Source: Seriola aureovittata (taxonomy: Eukaryota > Chordata > Actinopteri > Carangiformes > Carangidae). Taken from it: a DNA stretch of 64,000 bases. Made by a program: the position numbers and the translations under genes. The stretch covers positions 28,110,770-28,174,769 of the forward strand of contig NC_079366.1 in NCBI RefSeq assembly GCF_021018895.1. The letters are read 5' to 3'. A model generated the notes under the pieces. It did no database searches, had not been told where the DNA came from, and worked only from the letters and a program-made list of their open reading frames with translations. Positions 46,140 through 57,921 of the stretch are shown one piece after another (within the stretch, counting starts at the first letter, position 1; every line of letters begins with the position of its first letter).

Positions 46140-48129
46140 TGAACTGCTGGAATGTTTTCTTTTAAAGCCTTTTATTTTGGCACCTACTGTACTATTACTG
46201 TGGTCTCCAAAATGTTCCACAAAGGTGCCCACGTTCTCCTGTCAGCTTCATTTGACTCAGTCCATTTAAAAAGTATCTTACTGCCACCGTGTCCATCAAA
46301 TTTCAAACAGTGAACAACTAATGCATTTGGCTGTTGCTGCCTCTAATCTGTGACCGGGGAGATCACTCTTTATTTAAAAACAAAACACCTAAAATCAGAG
46401 TGTAAATGCACACGTTAGACACTTTGAAGACCCATTTAAACACATCAACAATAAACTTTTAGTAGAGAACATCTTCATATACAACAGCCATATTACATTT
46501 GTCCACATTAGCGTTGTTTGCACTCGGGGATCTTTACTTGAGTCCATTAAAAGGGCGAGAGTGTCAAAATTAGACGACTGGAAAACTGTTTTTCAAGTTT
46601 ATGGAGGTTTTTGTTGCATAGCAACAGCAGCTCGCCCTCCAACATTTGTTTAGCACCACTGGCTAAAAAAACACACTCACCCTGGGTGAGACACGATGAG
46701 TTGGCCACATGGGCGGCAGTAATGACAACAAGCAGCTCTGACCTCACGATCCCATCTACCACCTCCCAATATGTTCAACTAATCTGGCAAACTTTGGTGT
46801 CCTGGTAACCCCCACCCCCACAGACCCCCTAAAGAACAAGCAGAGAGGAGAGAAGCTGAGACAGGTACAGCGGGAGTCAGTGTGCAGAGAACAGCTTGGT
46901 AATGACTGTAATTCAACTTCACCTCCTGGGGTAAGTGACTGAGAGTGAATGTTAAAGCTTGAATCAATGAGAGCTGGCGAGAGGAGGAGAGAGAGGGGTG
47001 GGGGTGGGGGAGTGTACCAGCATAAGAGAGAGGAGAGTGACACAATTCGTGGGTCAATGAAAGAGAAAAATGGAGGGAGAATGGTGAGTAAAAATGTTGG
47101 GGGGAGGGGGGGGTAGTGTAGTGTAGTGTAGTGTCCCACTCAAATAACATGAAGTGGAGAATGAAGAGTCCATTATTTTAGTATAACAGAACACACCTCA
47201 GTGTGTGTTATCACGCTTATTACCACTGCTACTTACCACAGGAAACAAGTTGATTGTGGCCACTGTTACTACGTTTACCTGCAGTTTAACAGACCTTACA
47301 CCCTACTCACACATTTCTCTGAGGAGCAGTAGACTGAGCAGAAATTTTGGTGAATCTCAGTTCCCACAGTTCAGCCCTAACCTAACTTAAACTAAATTCT
47401 AAATACTACTGAATTTACAAGGTAAAAGTTTGCAAAACAGAGGTCTGCTTCACTAAATTTGAAATATGCAAATCTGCAGTTTGCAAAATGAAATTAACCC
47501 GTCTCCCGTTAATCTTGACGTTTCACCTTTTAGGTTTGCATTGTGCAACCAATGGCCATCTCTGGTGATCTGTGTGTAAGGGGCTGGTGCACGCTAGAAG
47601 AGTGTGCCCCAGCCCCAGACAAACTTCTTTAAGATCTGAGTAAGTCAGCAGAGAATCCACACTTCAGAGGAGACGCGTCAACATCTCGTCACTGTGTGAC
47701 AACAACAGGTCTCAAACGTCCAATTTTCTGGAAGCCAAGAAAAGATACACTTGTAGTTAAAGCACCTTGAAAAGAAGTCTGAGGTGGAGTCTGAGAGGAG
47801 CAGCGTTAATGAGAGTGCAACAGGAAACTAGGCAGGGAGGAAGGCTCACAATCTATCTCACACTTTTACGTTATTAAGTATAAGTATATATGTTCAACTG
47901 CTTTGTGAAATGAGCCTCATTTCTGTTCTTTTTTTATTTTTTTTATTCTCAGTACAAGTTGATAAATATTGATTATCGGTAATGGGTAGATACTGGTATA
48001 TTTCATAACTGCAAATTTTAAACTTTACCACAAGATGCCTCGGTCATTTCAGTGAGACAGTGCACATGACTGTCTGTCTGCTTCTGTGTACCTCAGTGTC
48101 TGTGAGTCCACACACTTTACACAAAACAA

Positions 48130-48130
<1 letters not shown>
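46140..48130. other. Unassigned, with G-rich low-complexity patches
   Basis: G runs at 46995-47010 (4, 5 and 5) and 47098-47112, and a (GTAGT)n pentanucleotide at 47112-47134. The open frames at 46756-47150 on the minus strand are Pro/Ser/Leu-rich reflections of this composition. Confidence 0.4.
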
Positions 48131-48168
<38 letters not shown>

Positions 48169-48169
48169 G
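48131..48169. repeat. (TG)n microsatellite
   Basis: About 18 TG units. Confidence 0.9.
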
Positions 48170-49301
48170 TTTGACAGGTAAATGGAGCCCTCTCACTCTG
48201 TCTTAGCAGCAGCAACAAGCACCGTACAGCCTGTGCCGCTCCCCTCCTCCTCTCTGACAAGAGTCTCCTCTCAGCACTAACAGCCGATCAAAGTCCCCAG
48301 CCTCTGCTTTGTTTTTCTCCACACCTTCTCTTGACCTTCCTCTGCTCCTGTCCTCTTGTACCAGGCTGTGTCTCTCCTGTGCACTTACAGAGTACATTAT
48401 ACTCCACAGCCGCAGGCATTTTTTTTTTTTTTGATTTTTGTTTTTCACCTCATTTACCGCCCTTCCATTCTTTTTCCTCCTGACTTCCCTTCTCTCCCTC
48501 CCCCATTAAGCTCTTGTTGCACTGCACAACATGCAGGTTCAACATCACCCCACACAAACACACCCTGTCCATTCATTTTACTTTCACTTCCCTCTCTTTC
48601 TCTCCTCTGCTCACCCCCTGAGATTTAGATCCACACTGTCTGACTCCGTCTTTTCCATTCTTCTCTGTTCTTATTCTATGTGAACTCCTGTTGGAATTTT
48701 ATGTGTTTGATTTCATGCGTAATCGGCTATTATATCATATGTCACATGCTAGGGGGTTAAAATAATGAGCTGGTTTAAGATATTCCATAATTGCTGCAAG
48801 CGTATGGGAACAGAGGTTAATGCTGTAGAAAACGTATATATCATGTGAAATAAGAGGAGCAAAGGCGTGTCAGTTAAGAGCTGAACAATGATCTGACAGT
48901 CTCGAGGTTTTTGAAGATTGATAACGGCTCTAGTGTGGACTTTGAGGAGCAGCTTTGTGATTTGATTGTAGCTAGTTCAAATCACGAAGCCAGCAGAAAA
49001 AAAAAAGAAAGAAAGAACCGACACCCTTTTTTGACGATGAACCAACAGCCATAGGGTTGGAAGAGGAAAGAGTAAGCGGATTAAGTCGCTCAACCAGTTG
49101 AACGAAGAAGCAACCCTTTCATATTCTGGGTAGGAACAAAGTCACATTGTCAGTTTCTCCACCTAAAAATGCCATTTATATTCTCCCGGTCGTGATCACT
49201 GGCATCACAGGACATCGACAACAGCAGATCATGGTTTGCGTCCTGTGTGTCGTGTAAGTGTGAATGGTTGGACGTACAAAGTGTGACACTTCAACCTAGT
49301 A
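48170..49301. other. Unassigned stretch
   Basis: A CT-rich part lies at 48440-48620 and a poly-T run at 48420-48432. No gene is visible. Confidence 0.4.
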
Positions 49302-49446
49302 CAGCAGTTCTCAACCTTTTACATATCCTTTATATAATTAAATTTTTTCATCAAAATTGGGCTGTTTTGCAAATGATTTGTCGGCCTGCTTGCAATACTT
49401 TCGCAACCCACCAGTGGGCCCCGGCTCCACAGGTCGGGAACCACTG
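49302..49446 (+). mobile_element. hAT-like MITE
   Basis: The left end CAGCAGTTCTCAACC and right end GGTCGGGAACCACTG are imperfect inverted termini of the CAGTGGTTCNCAACC type, which is found in hAT-derived short elements. Inside, 'cgcaacccaccagtgggccc' resembles the inner end of such elements in fish. The 145 bp hold no transposase. Flanking octamers ACCTAGTA and ATCTAAAC match only at 4 of 8 positions, so the 8-bp duplication expected for hAT is decayed or the ends are slightly misplaced. Confidence 0.65.
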
Positions 49447-50239
49447 ATCTAAACTACGAAGACGACTGATCTTCAGCTTTACAAAACAGTTTTCGTTTTC
49501 TTTTGAAAACTTAAAACATATTCACATAGGAGACCAGAAAATGATAATTTCACTCATTATTGGATCGAAGGCACTGACCATTCATATTTCCAGTGTTTCT
49601 CTCACTCTACCTTTCACTACAAAGTCCCTCCAGTGTGGCACCTTCTGATCAGCTTTCACTCCTCATTACATCGTGCACCAAACTGGTGTGTGACTGCTGG
49701 GCCAGCGCGCTGCTTTCACTGAAATTTGCTACATATTTTAGTGCAGTCGGCCCCGGGCCATAAATCATCTTCTGGCAGTCTGGATGTACGAGTGTACTCA
49801 CACACTGTGGCACTGCTCGTGTTGCATTTGTTGTTGCTCACAACCACCAATCCAAAAGGTCAGGCCTATCACAAGCTGTGTGCCTTTAGCGACACCCTCA
49901 ACACACATTTGGAGTATTTCCAGTCATCGCATTCAGGAAGGGCTCAAAATGTGTCACCCATCGCGTTTGGAATAGCGACCGCATTCATATTAAGAAAATT
50001 AGTTGACACTTTCAATTACAGCCACTGCATTTCATAATTACTGCCTAATTAGAGGGTGAGAGGATGGAGTCTGCTGCGGCATTTGCAGACATTTCAGACA
50101 TGAGACATTTACTGACACTGAGAGGCGGCAGGGAAGTATAGGGACTGGCTCTTCAGCTGTCGGCTTTCAGATGATTCCAGATGAATTATATTGCAATGGC
50201 TCATCAGCAGTGACAAGTCTGGGTCAGTTTCCACCAGTT
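49447..50239. other. Unassigned, candidate conserved non-coding sequence
   Basis: 49690-50130 is complex and lacks repeats. It contains 'cctaattagagg' and 'gccccgggccataaatcat'. A 103-residue frame at 49726-50037 overlaps it but has no recognised domain. Regulatory function is only an impression. Confidence 0.3.
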
Positions 50240-50365
50240 TGGTGTTGGAGACAGCTGGAAGTGTAATGGGTTTCGGGTTGAAACACATGAGTCACTGGTT
50301 GGAATCCCGTGACTGGAAAAAACATTGCTGGTGTTACAGTTACTTATGAGCAAGGCACTGGACCA
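50240..50365 (+). mobile_element. Diverged tRNA-derived SINE
   Basis: A B-box-like GGTTGGAATCCC (50297-50308) is followed by 'gtgactggaaaaaacattgc' and 'ttatgagcaaggcactggac'. That order is typical of fish SINEs with a 'ccttgagcaaggcac' block. The A-box part ('gggtttcgggttgaaac' region) is diverged. Ends approximate. Confidence 0.5.
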
Positions 50366-52635
50366 TCAGTTGAAGAATGTGATTAACTTTTGCTGGAAGG
50401 GAAAACCCATCCATCCATTTACACACTCTCATCTCGGCTCAAATTGTGGTGGCACAGGCTTAAAGCAAAACCGCCAATACCTCCTTCTCCCTAGCCAACG
50501 TCTTCAGGGATAATGAGGTGTTCCCAAATGTTTTCCCTGGGGTTTCTTCCAAGTTGGACGTGCAGGGAAAAACTCCACAGGGAGGAATCCAGGAGGCATC
50601 TTAATCAGATGCCCGAACTATGTCAGCTGACTCATTCGATTTAGTTTTACTTTTATCTTCAGTTTTCTCGAACTCCTCACTGTACCTTTAAGACCTTTAA
50701 GGTTAAGCCAAGGCTAGGGATGCGCACGATTAGTTACTATTACTATCTGATTAAATGTTGCATTAAGGTTGCATGTAGGCTGTGCTAGAATTAACTGGCA
50801 TTTACCACTCAACCAGAGTGATGCGTGACCGCATTCAGCACAGGTAGGTGGATGTTAACCTGCAAAGAAATAAGGCTGCTGGTGCTAGCACTGCTAACGT
50901 TAGCCACACAGCTCATCACGTGAATGACTGCGGAAGAAATGCTTCCACTCAATTTAATCGACAGGAAAATTAGTTGTTAGGAAGATCCTTGGTCACCAGT
51001 GATCTTATCATTTTGGTCATCAGCTAAAACTGAAGCCCGTAGGAGGACTGGGTAAACCGAACATTAAATTCAGGCTCGCTCCCGGCTCACCATGACGATC
51101 CAGTACAATGTTGGTGTTCTTGTGGGGACAATAATCTGCTTAACGTCTGCTTAAACTCCTGTTATATTTCATTTCATCAACTATTTAAACTGTGAGCAGA
51201 ACACTGTTGTGCAGTTCGGTCATTCCCGCCTTTTACGTCCAGTTCATGTCGGGGCGTACCATTTGCTCCCAGCTCCCAAATGAATATCTGAGCAAACATG
51301 TATGGAGAAAGCGACCTGTGATCTACAACAGCAGTCTGCGATGTGAATCCCAAACACTACTCTGGCTCAACATTACTCTGGGGATATAAAATGGTGATCC
51401 AAGTGCAATTAACTACATGACAGGATATAACAGAAGGAGTGCTCCAAGTCCTTGGGACCAACACTATAAAATAATGCTAAATCAATATCATATAATACAT
51501 GATATTAGCCTGGAAATGGTTCACTTTTTTTTTCTCCTACTTTGCAGCATCGTCCTGGCCAAGCGGGAACATAGAACCCAGAACCCAACTGTTAAAAACC
51601 TGCATACTTATAAGATAATATAATAATTTGTGTAAAGATAATCAGCTGTCTTTTGCTGTTACTCTCACTTAACATTTTTCAGGTGGAGCTTTCTGCCCTT
51701 TATCTCTTCACTAAGTGACACATTTCACAAAAACAAGATGTACTTTAGCATACTGCAGTTAAAATTTCCACCATCCATCTCTCACCACAACTGACAGCTG
51801 GCTTCGTTAGGGGAGGACCCTGGAGAAGTCATTACAGCGGCAGATGTCCACTTCCAGAGCAGCTTCTTTCGGACTGTATCTTTAACATTCATCGGGTATC
51901 TCTGATGAAATTTGGAGGACCAGCCTCCTTAACCTTGCGAATAATGAACTGACACAAACTGTTTGGTACTGTGCTGCCTTGTTAAATCACACTGTTTAGT
52001 CTCATTTGTGTCTGTTCAGCCACACATTACCACACACTCGTCTTGACATGGGGTCAGACCATTGGCCGGCTAATAGCTCTCCATATTTAGGATTTATGTC
52101 AGCACCGATGTCAGAACGCATTAAATCGTGATCTGTGTACATGTGTGTGTACATGTGGATAAAGGTTTATGGGTGTGTATAAATCACAATTATATCCCCC
52201 ATCCTTCCTACTGTGACTGTGATAAAACATGATATAAGGGGGAAGATCCTGAGCTCTGAGTACACAACTCAGGGAGCTGGGAGACAGCTGGACAGACAGG
52301 GTAAGAACTACCGTGCTCTACGTGGCCCTGCACCTAAAGAACAGAATCGGAAATGGAGGCAGATTTCTCAGCGAGTACCTGCATCACTGCACTTTGCAGG
52401 ATAAACAAAGCTGGTAGGGACAGCACAAACAGATCATGCTGAAAGTTGTAGTATAAATATTTTCAGCCTCTCACAGTTTGGTGTCTCTGTAGCCTGACAA
52501 AAAAAACAAACAAAACAAAACAGGAAACTGCTGTGAATGACTGCATTTAGAAAAATACTGAGGATCTGACAGAGGTTTGAATTTCCTGTGTGACTGGAAC
52601 TGGCCAACTTGAATTTAAATGGTTGGATGGATGGC
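50366..52635. other. Unassigned; palindrome GCTAACGTTAGC at 50893
   Basis: No gene is supported. The 12-bp palindrome at 50893-50904 is the same as that at 18435-18446. Confidence 0.35.

Positions 52636-52693
<58 letters not shown>
52636..52693. repeat. (GATA)n microsatellite, about 14 units
   Basis: Uninterrupted tetranucleotide array, preceded by GGAT units (ggttggatggatgg). GATA arrays are known to accumulate on sex chromosomes of some vertebrates; nothing here shows that for this locus. Confidence 0.95.
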
Positions 52694-52718
52694 CGACCAA
52701 GTCATTTAGTTACCCTCA

Positions 52719-52860
52719 GTTGGTTAGGTTTAGAAAAAGATTGCGGTTGTAAGAATAAGTACTTCCTTCGAGGACCTTCATTGACATGATTAGAATAAGA
52801 AACACACGGTTAGGGTCGTGGAAAGGTCATGCATGGCCACTAGATGTTGCCTAACAATTA
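52719..52860 (+). repeat. Probable fish dispersed repeat, 'ggttaggtttagaaaaagat' type
   Basis: The order 'ttggttaggtttagaaaaag', 'ataagtacttccttcg', 'acggttagggtcgtggaaag' recalls a dispersed fish repeat with recurring ttaggt and gggtcgtgg words. No ends are defined. Confidence 0.35.
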
Positions 52861-53479
52861 AATGTGAGTCTGGGTTGAAATAAGCTGTTTACACAGATGA
52901 CCCATGGGGTCATTTTTTACTGAAGGACAGTCTCGGTGTGAGTCGTGATATTAAGACCAAACAATTCGAAAACTAGAAAAAGAGAGGGAATGGGTTGACT
53001 CGAGGTTAGATGCTGAAAAAAGTCTTTCAAAGGCAAAGCAGTTCATGGTGTGAATGGGAGGCAGTACTCTGTTCACCTGGAGTGAAAGAGCTTTCCTAAA
53101 TGGACTACTGTACTGCCAATAAAACCATTAAAAAATCCATTGACAAAGGTTTGGAGAGTGAGAAAATCCGTGCATGCAAAACAATTCTGCCTGTTCACGC
53201 CACTTAAAAAGTAATCTGTTCCTGCGAGTAGTTATTGCACGAGCTGAACTAAAAAAAAGACTATCCTGGTAATCTGCCTGTCATCGCGTGCTGTCGTTAC
53301 AGAGCAACTGAAAGCGAAGCAATTCTGACTCCTTTTGGTTTTCTCCTCCCTGGTGGTTTAGAGTAATGCTTCTTTATCAGTATGATCAGCCAAACCACAG
53401 GTTTCTATTCCATCTGAACCACCTGAGTATGAAATTGAATTCTCTGGTATGCAACCGACAAAGGTTATATCATATTATA
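52861..53479. other. Unassigned stretch
   Basis: Nothing recognisable; short open frames only. Confidence 0.35.
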
Positions 53480-53511
53480 CAGTGAGGTCCAAACGTCGAA
53501 GACCACTTTCC
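53480..53511 (+). mobile_element. Possible Tc1-like terminal repeat remnant
   Basis: After TA comes CAGTGAGGTCCAAACGTCGA followed by 'agaccactttcc'. The left ends of some fish Tc1 elements read CAGTG-GGTCCAAAAGTCTGAGACCAC. A matching right end was not found within the next few kb, so it would be a single decayed end. Confidence 0.3.
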
Positions 53512-55513
53512 TCTCTGCTTTAGAGCACTCTTTGTATCCGAACACGCAGCCTTTTATGAAACTTTTCTTTCCTTATGCTCTGAACTCAAACCCTCTAATT
53601 TTAGCTATTACTCACAGCAACACAGCATTACCATCGTATGCCAGACACTGCCATTCAATGTCACACAGTAATATCATCATATTTTTTCCCCTGACACAAA
53701 CTTTAGTTCTTAATTAGTTCTACAAATCTGGTTTGTGTCTAAGTCCTTTAAATAATGACTTCAGTGTGTCTTAATTTGGGTTTAGTCAATGGAGCCAGAC
53801 AAATAACTTCTGGTCGCGTTTTAGTCTGTAACATTAAGAATGACAGGAGTTCATCAAACCCTTTCTCTCTATTTATAGAGCATGTTATGTGTGATGTGAC
53901 TCAGCAGGTTTCTTGAGAGGAACTTTCACATTTGCTGACATTTATCCGCAGCAGTTTCTCATCAGAAAACAGGCAGGGGTCAACATTTGGCTCAAGGACA
54001 CTATGAGTTATGGTCGTTGACACTGTGTTAAGGGTTTGAATATGTGACCTATTGGTGTTTCCAAGGGTTTATTATTTAGTCTGTCGGTGCTGTCAGATAT
54101 TGGGTGATCACTAGCCCGTATAAATAAGATGAATGATGCATTTCTAGTGGAAGGAAGCTTTGTTTCAAAATTGCTCCAAATGCAATTTCATCATCGTCCA
54201 AAAAAAAAAAAAAAAAGAAAAAGAAAGAACTTTTGTCTTAGCAATAAAAAGAAAAAATAGAATTTTCTGGGAAGCTACTTCATTTTTCACAGCCCTGTTT
54301 ATTGATTTTCCTCCCACCAAAATAAAAAAAAAAAAAAACACAAAAAAACCCTCTGTTTCTCCCTCTCTTCAGTGTGCATGTGGGCTCCTTACTGAATAAC
54401 CACTCCTTCTCTCTCTTCATCACATCCTCCACTCTATTCATTTTGTTGTCCATCAAACAGGCTGATGCATGCCACCCACCTCTCTGTGTGCTGCAGAGAG
54501 TGCTCATCCTCGGTGAGCACAATAGGCACAAGTGCCAGTGAAGTAATTACATTAAATACATACGGTGCACTGTCCTCTCTTCTATCAGCTCCTGTAACCT
54601 CTAACAAATCTTTCTTTAATAGCAAAGGCATCGGTGCAGTGTTTGACAGGCCTGTTTGTGGAAAGCATGTACATATTTTATGTCTGGCTTTTTTTTATCT
54701 CGGAAAGTCATTTTCTTCGTTTTGGATGGTATACTGTGTGGATGTGAATGTGCTTGCATAAAAATTGATGACTGCAGAGGCACAGATGAAAACAGAATGC
54801 AAAGAAAGTCAGTCACATAAACAACAAATAGTTGCCCTTCATATTTTCTAGCTGGCGTGGGACTAGCAACGTCCAGTGTTTGGGGATGCTAGAAAGAGAC
54901 TGACAGAGCTCAAGCTTCCTTTTAAGCTCCCAGAAGGTTTTTCTTATTTATACTTTTGGTTTTGAGCATAATTTAGCTGAGCGAGGCCCAAACTGCCAAA
55001 CTGGCCGTCTATCATTGACTGTTTGAAGAGGAGGGGTCCTCTGTCTGCTCTTAGTGCCAATAGGCTCAAAGAGGTGAAGTAAATGTACAACCCTGTCTCC
55101 TAGCAATTACATTTATAGACAACTTAACTGCAACAGCAAATAGACGAGCATGCTATGTCCATCTTTGACTGTGCTGATACCATTTGTCACATATAATGGC
55201 AGCTTTCTAAAAGAATGAGACCATCACTCTTTGAAGGAAGGCTAGTTTTCTTATTCATTACATTGTTTTACGTTATTTTGTGATGTCACAGTCATGCGAC
55301 CCAGCTAGACTCTGAACAGTCCAGACATTTGAGTTCAGATTGATTTTTTCTGTGCAACAGACATTTTTTAGGTGGAGTTTGGATATATTCAAATAACAGT
55401 TAGTTGTAAATTACATCTTTGTGTCTCTTTCTATCACTTGCTGAGACGCAGCTCACATGCTTCACTTTTCCCTGGTCAGCTAATTAATGGTATGAAACAA
55501 AAACTATGCTAAA
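53512..55513. other. Unassigned, A-runs only
   Basis: Poly-A runs near 54200-54216 and 54325-54338. Open frames at 54280-54816 overlap on both strands and are unrecognised. Confidence 0.35.
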
Positions 55514-55545
55514 GGGTTAGGATTAGGGTTAACCCTAACCCTAAA
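55514..55545. repeat. Head-to-head telomere-like motif
   Basis: Plus strand: GGGTTAGGATTAGGGTT followed at once by AACCCTAACCCTAAAGG. The centre TTAGGGTT|AACCCTAA (55523-55538) is a perfect 16-bp palindrome. TTAGGG units point toward the centre from both sides. Confidence 0.85.
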
Positions 55546-56414
55546 GGGGGGAGCTTTTTAAAATCCAAAATCGTTCTGGGAAGGCTTCTTCATTGTGGGA
55601 ACATGATGACCTTGTGTAACCCTTGATCGTGCCTGTGCATAGCTCTCTTCTCATTTCTGGTGGTTGGAACAAAGTTTAGCTGGGGAAGAAGTTCTGAGTT
55701 TACAGCCATGCTTACTGGCCAGATACTGAGAAAAGACAAAGCTAAACTCAATATCAACAGGTACGACAGATGGCTATTAGGAGATGCTATACTGCCATAT
55801 GGTGGTAGTTGGCTGCAATTTGTGCATTATTATTGCCACTAAACATGTAACAGAATGCATTAAACTTTTTTTTGCCAACTGTGTTTTATGATGTTGGAGC
55901 TAATGTTCCCCAAATTGATGCTTTGTGTCCAGTAAGCACACCCATTCCTAATTTTAAAAGGACTAATATTGTCTTGGTTCCGGCACATGTCTAAAATTTG
56001 GCAGCATGAGTCAGCAGTCGTTGGCAGCCGGTTTTTGCTGCACTGGGATAAACTTTTTGTTGAAATCTAGTGTATGAAATTCCTCAGACTGCTGCCAAGG
56101 ATTTTAGAAACCTAGTGATAAATTGATTTCTTTTGGAAGTGATGGCGTCTTGAAAAGTTGATCAGTGTAAACAAATCTGAGTCTCGTTTAGTAATAGTAT
56201 AAGTGGAAGTTTGTGGGATGAATGAACTTTGCTAAAGGCAGTATGGAGCTGTGCCAACATCGGGCACCGTAGGGTTCGAGGACCGGGACTTTGAGGTACT
56301 GGATGAGTTCCGTATCCACCAGGTCAACATTTATATGTTTTGCTTTTACGTTTCAAGTCAAACATCTCCAAAAAAAGGTATCAAACACTGATCATTGTCT
56401 TCCTGTTAGAGCCT
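55546..56414. other. Unassigned stretch
   Basis: No gene, RNA or repeat is recognised. Confidence 0.35.
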
Positions 56415-56804
56415 TTAAAGGTCCCATATTGTATAAAGTGAGATTTCCATGTGTAGTGTGATTATAGATCAGGTCTAGGTTCTATATTAATACTGTGAAA
56501 GTATCAAAGCGCTCAGTCCACAGAGAAATGCACACAGCCTGTATTCAAAAACTGAGCCCAATTTGGTTTCTCTGAGTGTTTACCTGCGATCCTCTATATT
56601 TTCAGCCAATCAGAACAGAGAATCACAACCTCTCTTCTGATTGGCTCACCGACCTGTAGCTGCTAGAGCTCCAGAGAGAAGCCTGAGAGAGGAGCTGTAA
56701 AACTACACTGAGATTATTTTTGGTTCTTAAAACCAATAATATATCCTCTTATGGATCAATACTTCAGATAAAACACGGGAAAAGTGTAAACTATGAACCT
56801 TTTA
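56415..56804 (+). mobile_element. MITE family copy D, internal deletion
   Basis: Starts TTAAAGGTCCCATATTGT and ends near CTATGAACCTTTTA (56791-56804), an imperfect inverted pair. The hairpin arms are GCCAATCAGAA (56604) and TTCTGATTGGC (to 56646). Compared with copies A, B and C it lacks about 110 bp with 'gtgatgtcacaac', between 'aaaactgagccc' and 'tttggtttctctgagtg'. Confidence 0.85.
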
Positions 56805-57679
56805 GTAAACAAGCTCGCATTTCAGTTTTGTTTTTCCATTGTGCTGGCAGGTCAAGGTTTGCCATTGTGCCCGAGGACACTTACAGAAGTGGCAAACCAT
56901 CGGCTGTTGTTTGGGCTCTAACCTCAGGGCCACACATGACATAAGTCAGGTGTGTTTCAGCTTGACTTAGGTTTTACTGTGTAAACTGGCTGAAAGACTT
57001 CACATCCTCAGGGGGAATAATGGCTAAGTAGAGGTGGTTGTTTAGGTTCAATGACAGCTTTGGCCAGAGGGAACAAGTATTGATGATAACCACTGGCTTA
57101 CCAATAATCACTGACAGCTCAAATTTGCAGCACAGCTGACTGAATAGTGTGCAAATGCTATTTCCCTGTGTGTGTCTTAACAGCATGTGTTTGTACTAAT
57201 GTGTGGTTCTGAGTGTGTTCGTGCTTGTGCGTCATAACACATCTTCCCTAATCAATGCGTTTCCTCTCGGTAATCAATGCGTGTTGATGGGGTTTGGTTG
57301 AATGCATCTCTCAGGACTCCATAAGCTGTATATGTCATTTCCTCGCACCGCCCACCGTCACTATCACCAATCCATCCGCGTGATTGTGCGCAGGAGAAGT
57401 CAAACCTGTTATCAGCATCAGAATTACCTGCACAATCAGCCAATAAGCTTGAAATGAAAGAGAAGAGCTGTAAATATGATGGCAAAGAAGATTTTCCACA
57501 TAATTTCACATGTGAATGACATATAAATGTTTATGATTGCAGAAATGGTGGGTGTACCAAGCATTAACGCAAAGAGTGGAGCTATTTCTTTTCTTTTTTT
57601 TTATTCCAACATGCCAAGATTAAAAAGAGAAAAAAAATAAGAAGTGGTTTGAAAAACATGAATAACAATTAATCAGGCT
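56805..57679. other. Unassigned stretch
   Basis: No gene or named repeat. A poly-T run lies near 57595. Confidence 0.35.
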
Positions 57680-57790
57680 CCTATGGTTGGTGGTTCCACA
57701 GCCTGGGAGCCCTGTTGGTAAAGACCTGGTCCTCGATTTGACCCTTGATTTGACAGACTGGTGGTCTGGCTAGTGTGTAAGAGCAGCAGA
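57680..57790 (+). repeat. Possible remnant of a 38.4 kb-type repeat
   Basis: 'ggttccacagcctgggagcc' followed by 'ctgttggtaaagacctggtc' recalls the 'attccacagttgaggagccc' and 'agtaaatgccc' parts of the repeat at 38350-38690. Similarity is limited. Confidence 0.3.
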
Positions 57791-57847
57791 TGGTGAGGGC
57801 TGATGGCCATGACTCACAGCAGCAGCACGACAAGCTTTGATGTGGCA

Positions 57848-57848
<1 letters not shown>

Positions 57849-57919
<71 letters not shown>
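57849..57919. repeat. Long (AC)n microsatellite
   Basis: About 35 units with one ACC interruption near 57886. Confidence 0.95.

Positions 57920-57921
<2 letters not shown>

Noticed and set aside
46756..47150. Two overlapping minus-strand frames of 127 and 123 codons
   Set aside because: Composition-driven Pro/Ser/Leu-rich frames opposite G-rich low-complexity DNA.
52636..52693. CRISPR-like or regulatory tandem array
   Set aside because: A plain tetranucleotide microsatellite.
56265..56295. Pol III B box in 'gtagggttcgaggaccggg'
   Set aside because: No A box at a suitable distance and no SINE or tRNA structure.
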